Below the pieces are notes generated by a model. That model searched no databases. It was not told the DNA's origin and was given only the letters and a program-made list of their open reading frames with translations. Position numbers and translations under genes: made by a program. Source: CAKVON01 sp902475665 (GTDB taxonomy: Bacteria > Actinomycetota > Coriobacteriia > Coriobacteriales > Atopobiaceae). Taken from it: 64,000 bases of DNA. Where the stretch lies: contig JAWQCY010000001.1 in NCBI GenBank assembly GCA_036321795.1, forward strand, positions 580,355-644,354. The letters run 5' to 3'. Shown in pieces: positions 32,733 to 41,635 of this stretch (position 1 is its first letter; every line of letters begins with the position of its first letter).

Positions 32733-34145
32733 ATGGCAGACGGAAAGACCCCCGCGACCAGCGCGTCCTTCTCGGCAGACGGAAAGTGGCGCGTCGAGCA
32801 CGACTCGATGGGCGAGATGCGCGTGCCCGTCGACGCCCTCTGGGGTGCGCAGACCCAGCGCAGTCACGAGAACTTCCCGATCGGCACCGAGACCATGCCG
32901 CGCGGCATCGTGCGCGCGTTCGCCGTCCTCAAGAAGGCGGCGGCGCAGGCCAACGCCGAGCTCGGCGCCATCACGGCCGAGCAGCACGACGCGATCGCGG
33001 CCGCCTGCGACGAGGTGCTCGACGGGCGTCTGGACGACCAGTTCCCGCTGGTGGTGTGGCAGACCGGCTCCGGCACCCAGTCCAACATGAACGTCAACGA
33101 GGTGCTGGCCAACCGCGGCAACCAGATCGCCGGCGAGAAGATCTTGCACCCCAACGACTCGTGCAACCGCTCGCAGTCGTCCAACGACACGTTCCCGACG
33201 GCCCTGCACATCGCCTGCGACCTGGCCGTCACGCGCGAGCTGATCCCGGCGACCCGCCATCTGTGCGAGACGTTCGCCGAGCTCGAGCGCGCGAGCGCCG
33301 GCGTGGTCAAGTCCGGTCGCACGCACCTGCAGGACGCGGTGCCCATCAGCTTTTCCCAGGAGGTGTCCGGCTGGCGTGGCCTTCTGGAGAACGCCGTCGC
33401 CGAGCTCGAGGCCTCGCTCGCCGGCCTGCGCAGGCTTGCCCTGGGCGGCACCGCCGTCGGCACGGGCCTCAACGCGCCCGAGGGCTTCGACCGTCTGGTG
33501 GCCGAGCGCGTCGCCGACCTCACGGGCGAGCCGTTCGTGACCGAGCCCAACAAGTTCAGCGCCCTGTCCGGCAAGGACGCCGTGGTCTTCGCGCACGGCG
33601 CGGTCAAGGCCCTGGCCTGCAACATGATGAAGGTCGCCAACGACGTGCGCTGGCTCGCCAGCGGCCCGCGCCTGGGCCTGGGCGAGATCTTCATCCCGGC
33701 CAACGAGCCCGGCAGCTCCATCATGCCCGGCAAGGTCAATCCCACCCAGTGCGAGGCCGTGACCATGGTCGCCGTGCAGGTCATGGGCAACGACGCGACC
33801 ATCGGCATGGCGGCGAGCCAGGGCAACTTCGAGCTCAACGTCTTCATGCCCGTGATCGCCTACGACTTCCTGCAGTCCTGCCGCCTGCTTGCCGACGCCA
33901 TCCGCTCGTTCGACGAGCGCTGCGCCCGCGGCATCCGTCCCAACCGCGAGCGCATGGAGCACAACCTGCACGACTCGCTCATGCTGGTGACCGCGCTCAA
34001 CCCCTACATCGGCTACGAGAACGCCGCCCGCGTGGCCAAGAAGGCCTACGCCGAGGGAACGAGCCTGCGCGAGGCCTGCGTGGGGCTCGGATACCTCACC
34101 CCCGAGCGCTTCGACGAGGTCTTCCACCCCGAACAGATGGTGTAG
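32733..34145 (+). CDS. fumC: Class II fumarate hydratase
   Basis: A 470-residue enzyme of the aspartase/fumarase superfamily: TGSGTQSNMNVNEV near 109-122, SSNDTFPTALHIA near 150 and the signature GSSIMPGKVNPTQCE near 328-342 carrying the catalytic Ser. It interconverts fumarate and malate. The gene has AAAGGAAG before the ATG and follows the hydrolase by 18 bases. A hairpin terminator lies 26 bases downstream. The FumC rather than aspartase assignment rests on overall resemblance. Confidence 0.9.
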   Translation: MADGKTPATSASFSADGKWRVEHDSMGEMRVPVDALWGAQTQRSHENFPIGTETMPRGIVRAFAVLKKAAAQANAELGAITAEQHDAIAAACDEVLDGRLDDQFPLVVWQTGSGTQSNMNVNEVLANRGNQIAGEKILHPNDSCNRSQSSNDTFPTALHIACDLAVTRELIPATRHLCETFAELERASAGVVKSGRTHLQDAVPISFSQEVSGWRGLLENAVAELEASLAGLRRLALGGTAVGTGLNAPEGFDRLVAERVADLTGEPFVTEPNKFSALSGKDAVVFAHGAVKALACNMMKVANDVRWLASGPRLGLGEIFIPANEPGSSIMPGKVNPTQCEAVTMVAVQVMGNDATIGMAASQGNFELNVFMPVIAYDFLQSCRLLADAIRSFDERCARGIRPNRERMEHNLHDSLMLVTALNPYIGYENAARVAKKAYAEGTSLREACVGLGYLTPERFDEVFHPEQMV

Positions 34146-34170
34146 GACCTCCTGGCATACCCGTCGACCC

Positions 34171-34225
34171 GACGCCCTTCTCGGCAGGAAGCGCGCACGT
34201 CAGCGCTGCCGAGAAGGGCGTCCTG
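34171..34225 (+). terminator. Hairpin made from two TGCCGAGAAG copies after fumC
   Basis: GACGCCCTTCTCGGCAG (34171-34187) is the perfect reverse complement of 34206-34222, with an 18-base loop, followed by CTGTTG. It is 26 bases past the fumC stop. Confidence 0.75.
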
Positions 34226-34387
34226 TTGTAATTCCTACCTGTGTTGCGGAATTTGGTTACTTGCGCGAAACCTTGACGGGGCCCGTTTGGGATACCATGC
34301 CCAACAACGTGGCGCACACGCGCAACGCCACGCACACGACGGGGCATGTGGCCCTGCGCGACGACGCGCGCCAAGGAGGCTTGGACG

Positions 34388-35476
34388 ATGGCTAGGGTTT
34401 ACAACTTCTCTGCCGGTCCCGCCGTGCTCCCCGAGGACGTCCTTCGGGAAGCCGCGGACGAGATGATGGATTACCGCGGTTGCGGCATGTCCGTCATGGA
34501 GATGAGTCATCGATCTCCGAGCTTCAAGCAGATCATCGACGAGGCCGAGGCCGACCTTCGCGATCTGATGGGCATCCCCGACAACTACAAGGTGCTGTTT
34601 TTGCAGGGCGGCGACTCCCTGGTGTTTGCCAGCGTCTTCGCCAACCTGGCCACCAACGGCCGCGCCGACTACATCCTGACGGGCAACTGGGCCAAGAAGG
34701 CCTACAAGGAGGCCCAGATCCTGGGCGACCCCAAGGTCCTGGCGTCGTCGGCCGACAGGAACTTCTCCTACATCCCCGACTGCTCGGACCTGGATGTGCG
34801 TGATGACGCTAGCTTCGTCTACATCTGTGAGAACAACACCATCTACGGCACCAAGTTCCACACGCTGCCCAACACCAAGGGTCACGAGCTCGTTGCCGAC
34901 CAGAGCTCGATGTTCCTGTCGGAGCCGGTCGACGTCACCCGCTACGGCCTGATCCACGCGGGCGTCCAGAAGAACGTCGGTCCCGCTGGCGTGCAGGTGG
35001 TCGTCGTTCGCGAGGACCTCATCCCCGACGACCTGCCCGGCGTTCCCACCATGCTGCGCTTCAAGACGCAGGCAGATGCCGGCTCGCTGTACAACACGCC
35101 CAACTGCTGGGGCATCTACATCTGCGGCAAGGTCTTCAAGTGGCTCAAGGCCCGTGGCGGGCTTGCGGCCGTCGGGGAGCACAACGTCGCCAAGGCGCAG
35201 CTGCTCTACGACTACCTCGACGAGTCAGATCTGTTCGCGTCGACCGTCGAGAAGGACAGCCGCTCGATCATGAACGTGCCGTTCGTCACCGGCGACGCCG
35301 ACCTCGACGCCGAGTTCGTCGCGGCCGCCAAGGCCGCCGGCCTCGAGAACCTCAAGGGCCACCGCACGGTCGGGGGCATGCGCGCCTCGATCTACAACGC
35401 GATGCCCACCGAGGGCGTCCGGGCACTGGTCGACTTTATGAAGGACTTCGAGCTCAAGCACGCCAGGCGCGGCTAG
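34388..35476 (+). CDS. serC: Phosphoserine aminotransferase
   Basis: A 362-residue PLP enzyme: VYNFSAGPAVLP at 4-15, FLQGGDSLVFASV near 76, and the PLP-lysine segment GLIHAGVQKNVGPAG near 188-202. It makes 3-phosphoserine from 3-phosphohydroxypyruvate and glutamate. The ATG at 34388 is preceded by AAGGAGG, and the protein begins exactly at the conserved N-terminus. It precedes serA by 27 bases, so the two form a serine-biosynthesis operon; serB is not in the window. Confidence 0.93.
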   Translation: MARVYNFSAGPAVLPEDVLREAADEMMDYRGCGMSVMEMSHRSPSFKQIIDEAEADLRDLMGIPDNYKVLFLQGGDSLVFASVFANLATNGRADYILTGNWAKKAYKEAQILGDPKVLASSADRNFSYIPDCSDLDVRDDASFVYICENNTIYGTKFHTLPNTKGHELVADQSSMFLSEPVDVTRYGLIHAGVQKNVGPAGVQVVVVREDLIPDDLPGVPTMLRFKTQADAGSLYNTPNCWGIYICGKVFKWLKARGGLAAVGEHNVAKAQLLYDYLDESDLFASTVEKDSRSIMNVPFVTGDADLDAEFVAAAKAAGLENLKGHRTVGGMRASIYNAMPTEGVRALVDFMKDFELKHARRG

Positions 35477-35503
35477 CGGCGGGCGCTTTTCCCGGGAGGA
35501 ACC

Positions 35504-36670
35504 ATGTACAAGGTCCATTGCATGAACAACATCGCCACCGTCGGCACCGACCAACTTGGCGACGACTACGAGCTCACGCCCGAGCTCGACGACGCCAACG
35601 CGATCCTGGTCCGCTCCGCCAAGCTCCACGAGGTCGAGTTCCCCAAGACGCTCCTGGCCATCGCGCGCGCCGGCGCGGGCGTCAACAACATCCCGCTGGA
35701 GCGCTGCGCGCAGGAGGGCATTGTCGTCTTCAACACGCCTGGCGCCAACGCCAACGCCGTGAAGGAGCTTGTGCTCGCAGGCATGCTCCTGGCCTGCCGC
35801 GACATCGTCGGCGGCATCGGGTGGGTGCACGACAACTCCGACGACCCCGAGGTCGGCAAGAGGGCCGAGAAGGCCAAGAAGCAGTTTGCGGGCCACGAGC
35901 TGGCGGGCAAGACCCTGGGCGTCATCGGCCTTGGCGCCATCGGCGCGAACGTGGCCAACGCCGCCCGCGCCCTGGGCATGAAGGTCATGGGCTACGACCC
36001 GTACCTGTCCATCAACGCGGCATGGAGCCTGGACCGCAGCATCAAACACGTGACCGACGTCAACGACATCTACGCGCAGGCCGACTTCATAACCGTGCAC
36101 GTGCCCGCGACTGACCAGACCCGCGGCATGATCGGCCGTGACGCCATCGCCCGTATGAAGGCAGGCGTCGTGTTCGTCAACTACGCCCGCGACGTCCTCG
36201 TGGACGAGCAGGCAATGGCCGAGGCGTTGGCTTCCGGCCAAGTCGCGCGCTACGTGACCGACTTCGCCAACCCGGCGTCCGCCAATATGAAGAACGCCAT
36301 CGTCACGCCGCACCTGGGCGCCTCCACGGCCGAGGCCGAGGACAACTGCGCGATCATGGCCGTCAACGAGCTGAGGGACTACATCGAGAACGGCAACGTC
36401 CGCAACTCGGTCAACTTTGGTACCGTCGACCTGGGCCCGATTGCTGCCGACGGCCGCATCGCCATCTTCCACAAGAACGTCCAGGGCATGATTGGCAGCA
36501 TCACGCAAGTCCTTGCCGAGACCGACCTCAACATCGAGAACATGGCCAACAAGAGCCGCGGCGACAACGCCTACACGCTTCTCGAGGTCACGGGCGGGCT
36601 CGACGACTCCATTGCCGAGAGGATCGCGACGCTCGACAACGTCTATCGCGTTCGCGTCATCACCCGCTAG
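35504..36670 (+). CDS. serA: D-3-phosphoglycerate dehydrogenase
   Basis: A 388-residue enzyme: the NAD-binding GLGAIGANVANAARALGM near 146-163, active-site ARAGAGVNNIP near 55, VFVNYARDVLVDE near 223 and THLGAST-type PHLGASTAEAEDNCA near 268. A C-terminal ACT domain (GRIAIFHKNVQGMIGSI...) suggests serine feedback. It lacks the extra ASB domain of long SerA forms. It uses 3-phosphoglycerate to feed SerC. A GGGAGGA ribosome site is present. Confidence 0.92.
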   Translation: MYKVHCMNNIATVGTDQLGDDYELTPELDDANAILVRSAKLHEVEFPKTLLAIARAGAGVNNIPLERCAQEGIVVFNTPGANANAVKELVLAGMLLACRDIVGGIGWVHDNSDDPEVGKRAEKAKKQFAGHELAGKTLGVIGLGAIGANVANAARALGMKVMGYDPYLSINAAWSLDRSIKHVTDVNDIYAQADFITVHVPATDQTRGMIGRDAIARMKAGVVFVNYARDVLVDEQAMAEALASGQVARYVTDFANPASANMKNAIVTPHLGASTAEAEDNCAIMAVNELRDYIENGNVRNSVNFGTVDLGPIAADGRIAIFHKNVQGMIGSITQVLAETDLNIENMANKSRGDNAYTLLEVTGGLDDSIAERIATLDNVYRVRVITR

Positions 36671-36716
36671 GGGGTAGCCGCCCACCTGCGGTCGAGCCAT
36701 CCCGGCGTACGAAGAA

Positions 36717-36762
36717 GGCCCCCGGGTCGCATGGGTCCTAAAGGACATGCGGCCCGGGGGCC
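36717..36762. terminator. Long bidirectional hairpin between serA and the GNAT gene
   Basis: GGCCCCCGGGTCGCATGGGTCCT pairs, with small mismatches, across AAA to a C-rich right arm ending at 36762. The minus-strand side is followed by TTCTTC, so it can end both convergent transcripts. Confidence 0.75.
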
Positions 36763-36833
36763 AGGTCTGTCTGTGGGCGATTGCGCTGTCGGCACGGGTG
36801 GCGTCAGCGGGTGGTCGCGTTGTGATGCCGCGG

Positions 36834-37307
36834 CTACAGGACCTGCTCCATACCGATCTTGTACGGTTTGAGGCCGCGCGCCTCGTAGAACGCGCGTGCG
36901 CTCGCGTTGCAGCTCCAGACGTTGAGGGTCACGTTATGGCAGCCCTTCTCGCGAGCGAATCCCAGGACGTGGTCGTAGAGCTTGGTTCCCACGTGCCGTC
37001 CGCGCACTGCCTCGTCGACGCACAGGTCGTCGATGTAGAGCGTGAGCATGTCGCAGTGCGCCCCGTCGCCCTCGTAGCGCTCCAGCACGCAGAAGGCGTA
37101 GCCGAGCACCCGGGCGTCCTCGGGGCTCGTTGCCACGAAGATGGGGCGAGAGTCATCGGAGAGCATGGTTTCCAGCTGCGAGTCGTCGTACTTGCGGCCG
37201 CCCGCGCGAAACAGGTCGGGCCGTCCCTGGTGGTGGACGTCCTCAACCTGGTGCAGGAGCCTGCCGATGTCGGGGATGTCTGCCTGTCGCGCGCGGCGGA
37301 TGAGCAT
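36834..37307 (-). CDS. GNAT-family N-acetyltransferase
   Basis: A 157-residue protein: RARQADIPDIGRLL at the N-terminus, an acetyl-CoA loop in LCVDEAVRGRHVGTKL near 95-110 and NVTLNVWSCNASARAFYEARG near 126-145. It is the last gene of the minus-strand IorA/IorB operon, four bases after iorB. The acceptor is unknown; position suggests a link to arylacetyl or amino-acid metabolism, but this is weak. Confidence 0.8.
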   Translation of the reverse strand: MLIRRARQADIPDIGRLLHQVEDVHHQGRPDLFRAGGRKYDDSQLETMLSDDSRPIFVATSPEDARVLGYAFCVLERYEGDGAHCDMLTLYIDDLCVDEAVRGRHVGTKLYDHVLGFAREKGCHNVTLNVWSCNASARAFYEARGLKPYKIGMEQVL

Positions 37308-37311
37308 GGCC

Positions 37312-37971
37312 CTACGCCCCCTCGACGTCGTCGGCGCCAGCCGCGGCGCGACCCGCGCGGAAGGCCTTGATGTTGGCCTCGACCGTCTTGGGCGGAACGC
37401 GGCGGGAGATGACGTCCTCCCAGGTCTCGGGCGAGAAGGGCAGCGCGGTCGAGAGCGCGCCCACGAGTACGACGTTGGTCGAGCGGGGGCTGCCGACCTG
37501 ACGGGCGATCTCGCCGGCGTTCACGCGCACGGCTCCGAGCTCGTCCAGGCGGGCCGAGACGTCGCCCGGCATCGAGAAGCTGCCGATGGAGACGCTTACG
37601 GGCACGATGGTCTCGTCGTTGACGAAGAGGTGCCCACCCTCGCGCAGATACTGCTGTGCGCGCAGGGCCTCGACTGCCTCGAACGACACGATCGCGTCGG
37701 CGCAGCCGGGGTCGCAGACCATGGTGTCGACGTGCTCGCCCATGCGGACGACCGTCGAGACCGAGCCGCCGCGCTGGCTCATGCCGTGGATCTCGGAGAC
37801 CTTGACGTCGAGTCCGGCCTGGGCCGCGGCCATGGCGAGCAGGCTGCCCGCCAGGATGGTGCCCTGGCCACCGACGCCCACGAGCAGGACGGTCTTGGTG
37901 CCGTCGAACTTGACGTTGGCCTCGGTGACCTCGATCTGGGCGCTCTTCTCGCTAGCGGTGTAGTGCGGCAT
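37312..37971 (-). CDS. iorB: Indolepyruvate oxidoreductase subunit beta
   Basis: A 219-residue gamma-type domain of 2-oxoacid:ferredoxin oxidoreductases. Motifs: LLVGVGGQGTILAGSLLA near 29-46 and SEIHGMSQRGGSVSTVVRMG near 60-79. It binds the CoA-side half of the complex with IorA. The start at 37971 lies one base after the iorA stop, with the ribosome site inside iorA's end. The long upstream frame is antisense noise within iorA. Confidence 0.9.
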   Translation of the reverse strand: MPHYTASEKSAQIEVTEANVKFDGTKTVLLVGVGGQGTILAGSLLAMAAAQAGLDVKVSEIHGMSQRGGSVSTVVRMGEHVDTMVCDPGCADAIVSFEAVEALRAQQYLREGGHLFVNDETIVPVSVSIGSFSMPGDVSARLDELGAVRVNAGEIARQVGSPRSTNVVLVGALSTALPFSPETWEDVISRRVPPKTVEANIKAFRAGRAAAGADDVEGA

Positions 37972-37972
37972 C

Positions 37973-39745
37973 CTACATCCCCTCCTTGATGAACTTGAAC
38001 GGGCAGGCCTGCACGCACTGGTTGCAGCCGATGCACTGGTTGTAGTCGATCTGGGCACGGCCGAGCTCGTCCTTGCCCAGCGCGGGGCAGCCGATCTGGA
38101 CGCAGGCGCCGCAGGCGCGGCAGTCGGTGATCGTGGGCTGCGGGCGACGGCTGCGGTCGATCAGGCGGCACGGCGATCGGAACACCAGGACGGAGAGCTT
38201 GTCCTCGTGCGAGATGGCCTGCTTGAGGGCCTCGCGGATGGACTTGGCGTCCTGGGCGTCGATGAGGCTGACCTCGTCGACGCCGATGGCCTCGCACAGG
38301 CGGACGATGTCGAGGGCCTTGCCCTCGGGGACGTCCAGTGGCGAGACGCCGGCGGCCTGCTCAGCGAGCGAGACGCCGTTGCAGGGGTTGCCCTGCGCGC
38401 CGGTCATGGCGGTCGTGCGGTTGTCCAGGATGCATAGCGTGCCCTTGCCGCCGTTGTAGACGGTGCCGAGAAGTGACGTGATGCCGGAGTGGGCGAACGT
38501 CGAGTCGCCGATCACGCCGACGACGGGTCGCCCGGTGCGCCCGGGAACGCCCGCGAGCTCCATGCCGTGCGCCATGGACAGCGAGGCGCCCATGTCGATG
38601 ACGGAGTCGACGGCGCGGTAGGGGGCGACGGCGCCGAGGGTGTAGCAGCCGATGTCGCCGGTGACGATCGCCTTGAGGCGGCGCAGCTCGACGTAGACAA
38701 GGCGGTGCGGGCAGCCGGCGCAAAACGCGGGCGGACGCATGGGAAGGTCGGTCGCGGCGACCGTGTGGGGCGGCTCGGCCAGGCCGAAGGCGGCGCGGAT
38801 GTTCGCGGGGCGGATCTCGCCGCCGCGTGGCAGGGCGCCTGCGGGGGGCTCGCTGACCTCGACGCCCATCGCGCGGACCTTCTCCGAGAAGTACGTGCAG
38901 GTCTCCTCGACGACGTAGAGGCTCTTGACCTGAGAGGCGAACTCGCGGATCTTGGCGGGCGGGAGCGGCCAGGTCAGGCCGAGCTTGAGGACCGACGCGT
39001 CGGGCAGCGCCTCGCGCACGTGGGCGTACAGCGCGCCGGCGCAGATGACGCCGACCTCGGGGTCGCGCATCTCGATGCGGTTGAGCTCGCTCTTCTCGGC
39101 AAACTTGATGAGGGCGTCCTCGCGCTCGTCGGTGACGGCGCGGCGACGCACGGCGTTGGCGGGCATCATGACGTACTTGGGGATCTGGCTCTCGTAGGGG
39201 CGCGGCTCGGCCTGCTTTCGCGTGGCGGCAACGTCGAGCATCGTTCGGGTGTGGGCCACGCGCATGGTCTCGTGCAGCATGACCGGGGTGTCGAAGCGCT
39301 CCGAGAGCTCGAACGCGTCCCTGGCGAAGGCATAGGCCTCGGCCGAGTCGCACGGGTCGAGGCACGGGATTCGCGCGAAGCTTGCGTAGTAGCGCGAGTC
39401 CTGCTCGTTCTGGGACGAGTAGCACGACGGGTCGTCGGCGACCAGAAGCACCAGGCCCGCGTTGACGCCGGTGTTGGCCACGCTCATGAAGGGGTCGGCC
39501 GCGACGTTGAGGCCGACGTGCTTCATCGCGGCAAGCGAGCGCACGCCGCCCATGGCCGAGCCGATGGCGACCTCGAGGGCGACCTTCTCGTTCGGCGCCC
39601 ACTCGCAGTGCACGCCGTCCTTCTTGACGAGGTTCTCCAATGCTTCGGTCGAGGGGGTGCCGGGGTAGCCGACGCCGACCTCGACGCCTGCCTCCCATGC
39701 GCCCTGGGCGATGGCCTCGTTGCCCGAAAGCAGCTCCTTCTCCAC
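37973..39745 (-). CDS. iorA: Indolepyruvate oxidoreductase subunit alpha
   Basis: A 590-residue TPP-dependent subunit. The TPP-binding GDIGCYTLG motif lies near 360 and GVIGDSTFAHSGI with TTAMTGAQGNP in the same domain; the C-terminus carries two [4Fe-4S] sets, CRACGACVQIGCP and CIGCNQCVQACP. With IorB it oxidatively decarboxylates aryl-pyruvates (from Trp, Phe and Tyr) to arylacetyl-CoA, reducing ferredoxin. GTG start with GGAGGGAG upstream. Length is slightly short of 600-650 seen elsewhere. Confidence 0.92.
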   Translation of the reverse strand: MEKELLSGNEAIAQGAWEAGVEVGVGYPGTPSTEALENLVKKDGVHCEWAPNEKVALEVAIGSAMGGVRSLAAMKHVGLNVAADPFMSVANTGVNAGLVLLVADDPSCYSSQNEQDSRYYASFARIPCLDPCDSAEAYAFARDAFELSERFDTPVMLHETMRVAHTRTMLDVAATRKQAEPRPYESQIPKYVMMPANAVRRRAVTDEREDALIKFAEKSELNRIEMRDPEVGVICAGALYAHVREALPDASVLKLGLTWPLPPAKIREFASQVKSLYVVEETCTYFSEKVRAMGVEVSEPPAGALPRGGEIRPANIRAAFGLAEPPHTVAATDLPMRPPAFCAGCPHRLVYVELRRLKAIVTGDIGCYTLGAVAPYRAVDSVIDMGASLSMAHGMELAGVPGRTGRPVVGVIGDSTFAHSGITSLLGTVYNGGKGTLCILDNRTTAMTGAQGNPCNGVSLAEQAAGVSPLDVPEGKALDIVRLCEAIGVDEVSLIDAQDAKSIREALKQAISHEDKLSVLVFRSPCRLIDRSRRPQPTITDCRACGACVQIGCPALGKDELGRAQIDYNQCIGCNQCVQACPFKFIKEGM

Positions 39746-39780
39746 TGTGTTGCTCCCTCCTTACGGGGCCTGCCGAAAGG

Positions 39781-41418
39781 CTAGCCCTGGTTCTCCCTGT
39801 TGACGAGCCCCGTCGCGCCGTAGCGCTCGCGCAGGAGGGGCTTCTCGATCTTGCCCGTGGGGTTGCGCGGGACGGGCGCGAAGATGATCTTGCGCGGACG
39901 CTTGTAGCGCGGCAGGTCGAGGCAGAAGTCGTTGATGTCGTCGGCCGTGGTGGACTCGAACCCGGGCTTGAGCTCGACGATGGCGCAGGCGATTTCGCCC
40001 AGGCGCTCGTCCGGAAGGCCGATGACGGCCACGTCCTGGATTGCGGGGTTGCCCGACATGAAGTCCTCGATCTGGACGGGGTAGAGGTTCTCGCCGCCCG
40101 AGATGATCACGTCCTTCTTGCGGTCCACGAGCCAGATAAAGCCGTCGGCGTCGACGCGCGCCATGTCGCCGGTGTACAGCCAGCCGTCGCGGATCGTCTC
40201 GGCCGTGGCCTCGGGGTTGTTGTAGTAGCAGGTCATCACGCCGGGGCCGCGGACGATGAGCTCGCCCGTCTGGCCCGCCGCGACGTCGGCGCCGGCGGCA
40301 TCGACGATGCGGCACTCCCAGCCGTGGCCGGGCACGCCGATGGCGCCGACGTGGTCGACGTTGTCGACGCCCAGGTGGACGCAGCCGGGGCCGGTGGACT
40401 CGGACAGGCCGTAGTTGGTGTCGTACTGCTGGCCGGGGAAGACCTCGAGCCAGCGCCTGACCAGGCTCTTTGGCACGGGCTGGGCGCCGATGTGCATGAG
40501 GCGCCACTGCGACAGCTCGTAGTCTGCCGGGTCGACCTTGCCCTGCTCTATGGCGAGAAGGATGTCCTGCGCCCAGGGCACGAGCAGCCACACGATGGTG
40601 CAGCGCTCGTCCGACACGGTGCGCAGGATCGCCTCGGGGGTCACGCCGCGCAGCAGGACCGCGCGGCCGCCAACCAGGAGGCTGCCGAGCCAGTGCATGA
40701 ATGCACCCGTGTGGTAGAGCGGCGGGATGCACAGGAACACGTCGTCGTGGGTCTGCGAGTGGTGGTTCTGCTCCATCTGCGCGGCCTGCGTGAGCGATCG
40801 GTGTGGGTGCAGGATCGCCTTGGGGAAGCCGGTCGTGCCGCTGGAGAAGTAAATGGCGGCGTCGTCGGTCTCGCTGATGGGAACCATCGGGTCCGAGCTC
40901 GGGCACATGGCCGTGAGCAGGTGGTAGTTCTCCGCGAAGGTGGGACAGTCCTCGCCGACGTAGAAGAGCAGGCGGCCTCGCGAGATCTTGTTGGCCACGC
41001 TCTCAACGCGGCCGGTGAACTCGGGGCCAAACACCAAGACGTCGACGTCGGCCAGGCCCACGCAATAGTCGATCTCCTCGGCGGTGTAACGGAAGTTGAG
41101 GGGCACCACCACGGCGCCGCTCTTGAGCACGCCAAAGTAGACGGGCAGCCACTCGATGCCGTTCATCAGCAGGATGGCGACCTTGTCGCCCTTGCCGACG
41201 CCGCGCGAGGCGAGCAGGTTGGCAAAGCGGTTGGCCTTCTCGTCGAACACGCGCCAGGTAATCTCGCGACGATAGGGATAGGTTGCCGACCCTTCGATCA
41301 GGTCGTAGTCACGCCAGGTGACGTGACGACGCTCGAGCACCTCGGGGTTGTCCTCCACCAGGGCCACCTCGTCGGGATATCGGGCCGCGTTCTCTCGCAG
41401 CATGTCACAGATCGGCAA
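39781..41418 (-). CDS. AMP-forming acyl-CoA synthetase
   Basis: About 545 residues of the ANL superfamily. The P-loop reads YFSSGTTGFPKAI; later motifs are TNYGLSEST, GWLYTGDMARVD and DRKKDVIISGGENLYP, and the catalytic Lys is near the end in NPTGKIEK. The start is set at TTG 41418 because AGGAGGT lies five bases upstream; an ATG at 41451 is possible. It precedes iorA by 35 bases, so the substrate may be an aryl or fatty acid handled with the Ior complex. Specificity is not readable. Confidence 0.85.
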   Translation of the reverse strand: MPICDMLRENAARYPDEVALVEDNPEVLERRHVTWRDYDLIEGSATYPYRREITWRVFDEKANRFANLLASRGVGKGDKVAILLMNGIEWLPVYFGVLKSGAVVVPLNFRYTAEEIDYCVGLADVDVLVFGPEFTGRVESVANKISRGRLLFYVGEDCPTFAENYHLLTAMCPSSDPMVPISETDDAAIYFSSGTTGFPKAILHPHRSLTQAAQMEQNHHSQTHDDVFLCIPPLYHTGAFMHWLGSLLVGGRAVLLRGVTPEAILRTVSDERCTIVWLLVPWAQDILLAIEQGKVDPADYELSQWRLMHIGAQPVPKSLVRRWLEVFPGQQYDTNYGLSESTGPGCVHLGVDNVDHVGAIGVPGHGWECRIVDAAGADVAAGQTGELIVRGPGVMTCYYNNPEATAETIRDGWLYTGDMARVDADGFIWLVDRKKDVIISGGENLYPVQIEDFMSGNPAIQDVAVIGLPDERLGEIACAIVELKPGFESTTADDINDFCLDLPRYKRPRKIIFAPVPRNPTGKIEKPLLRERYGATGLVNRENQG

Positions 41419-41635
41419 AGCTACCTCCTCTCGCGTTTGCAATTTCTCCATGATACGTTCTTCTCGGCAGAATCAGCCGCAGAGAAGCGCCTGTGGCAGC
41501 CCCTGAATTCAAATAGAAACCTGCCGTCGGGCATGTCTCGCGCCGCCTTTTCTAGCCGAACAGCTGTTCTCATTTTGGTCGCAATAGGATATCATGTGTG
41601 CGGACGAGAAGAACTGTCGGGCAGGAGGTGCGGGC

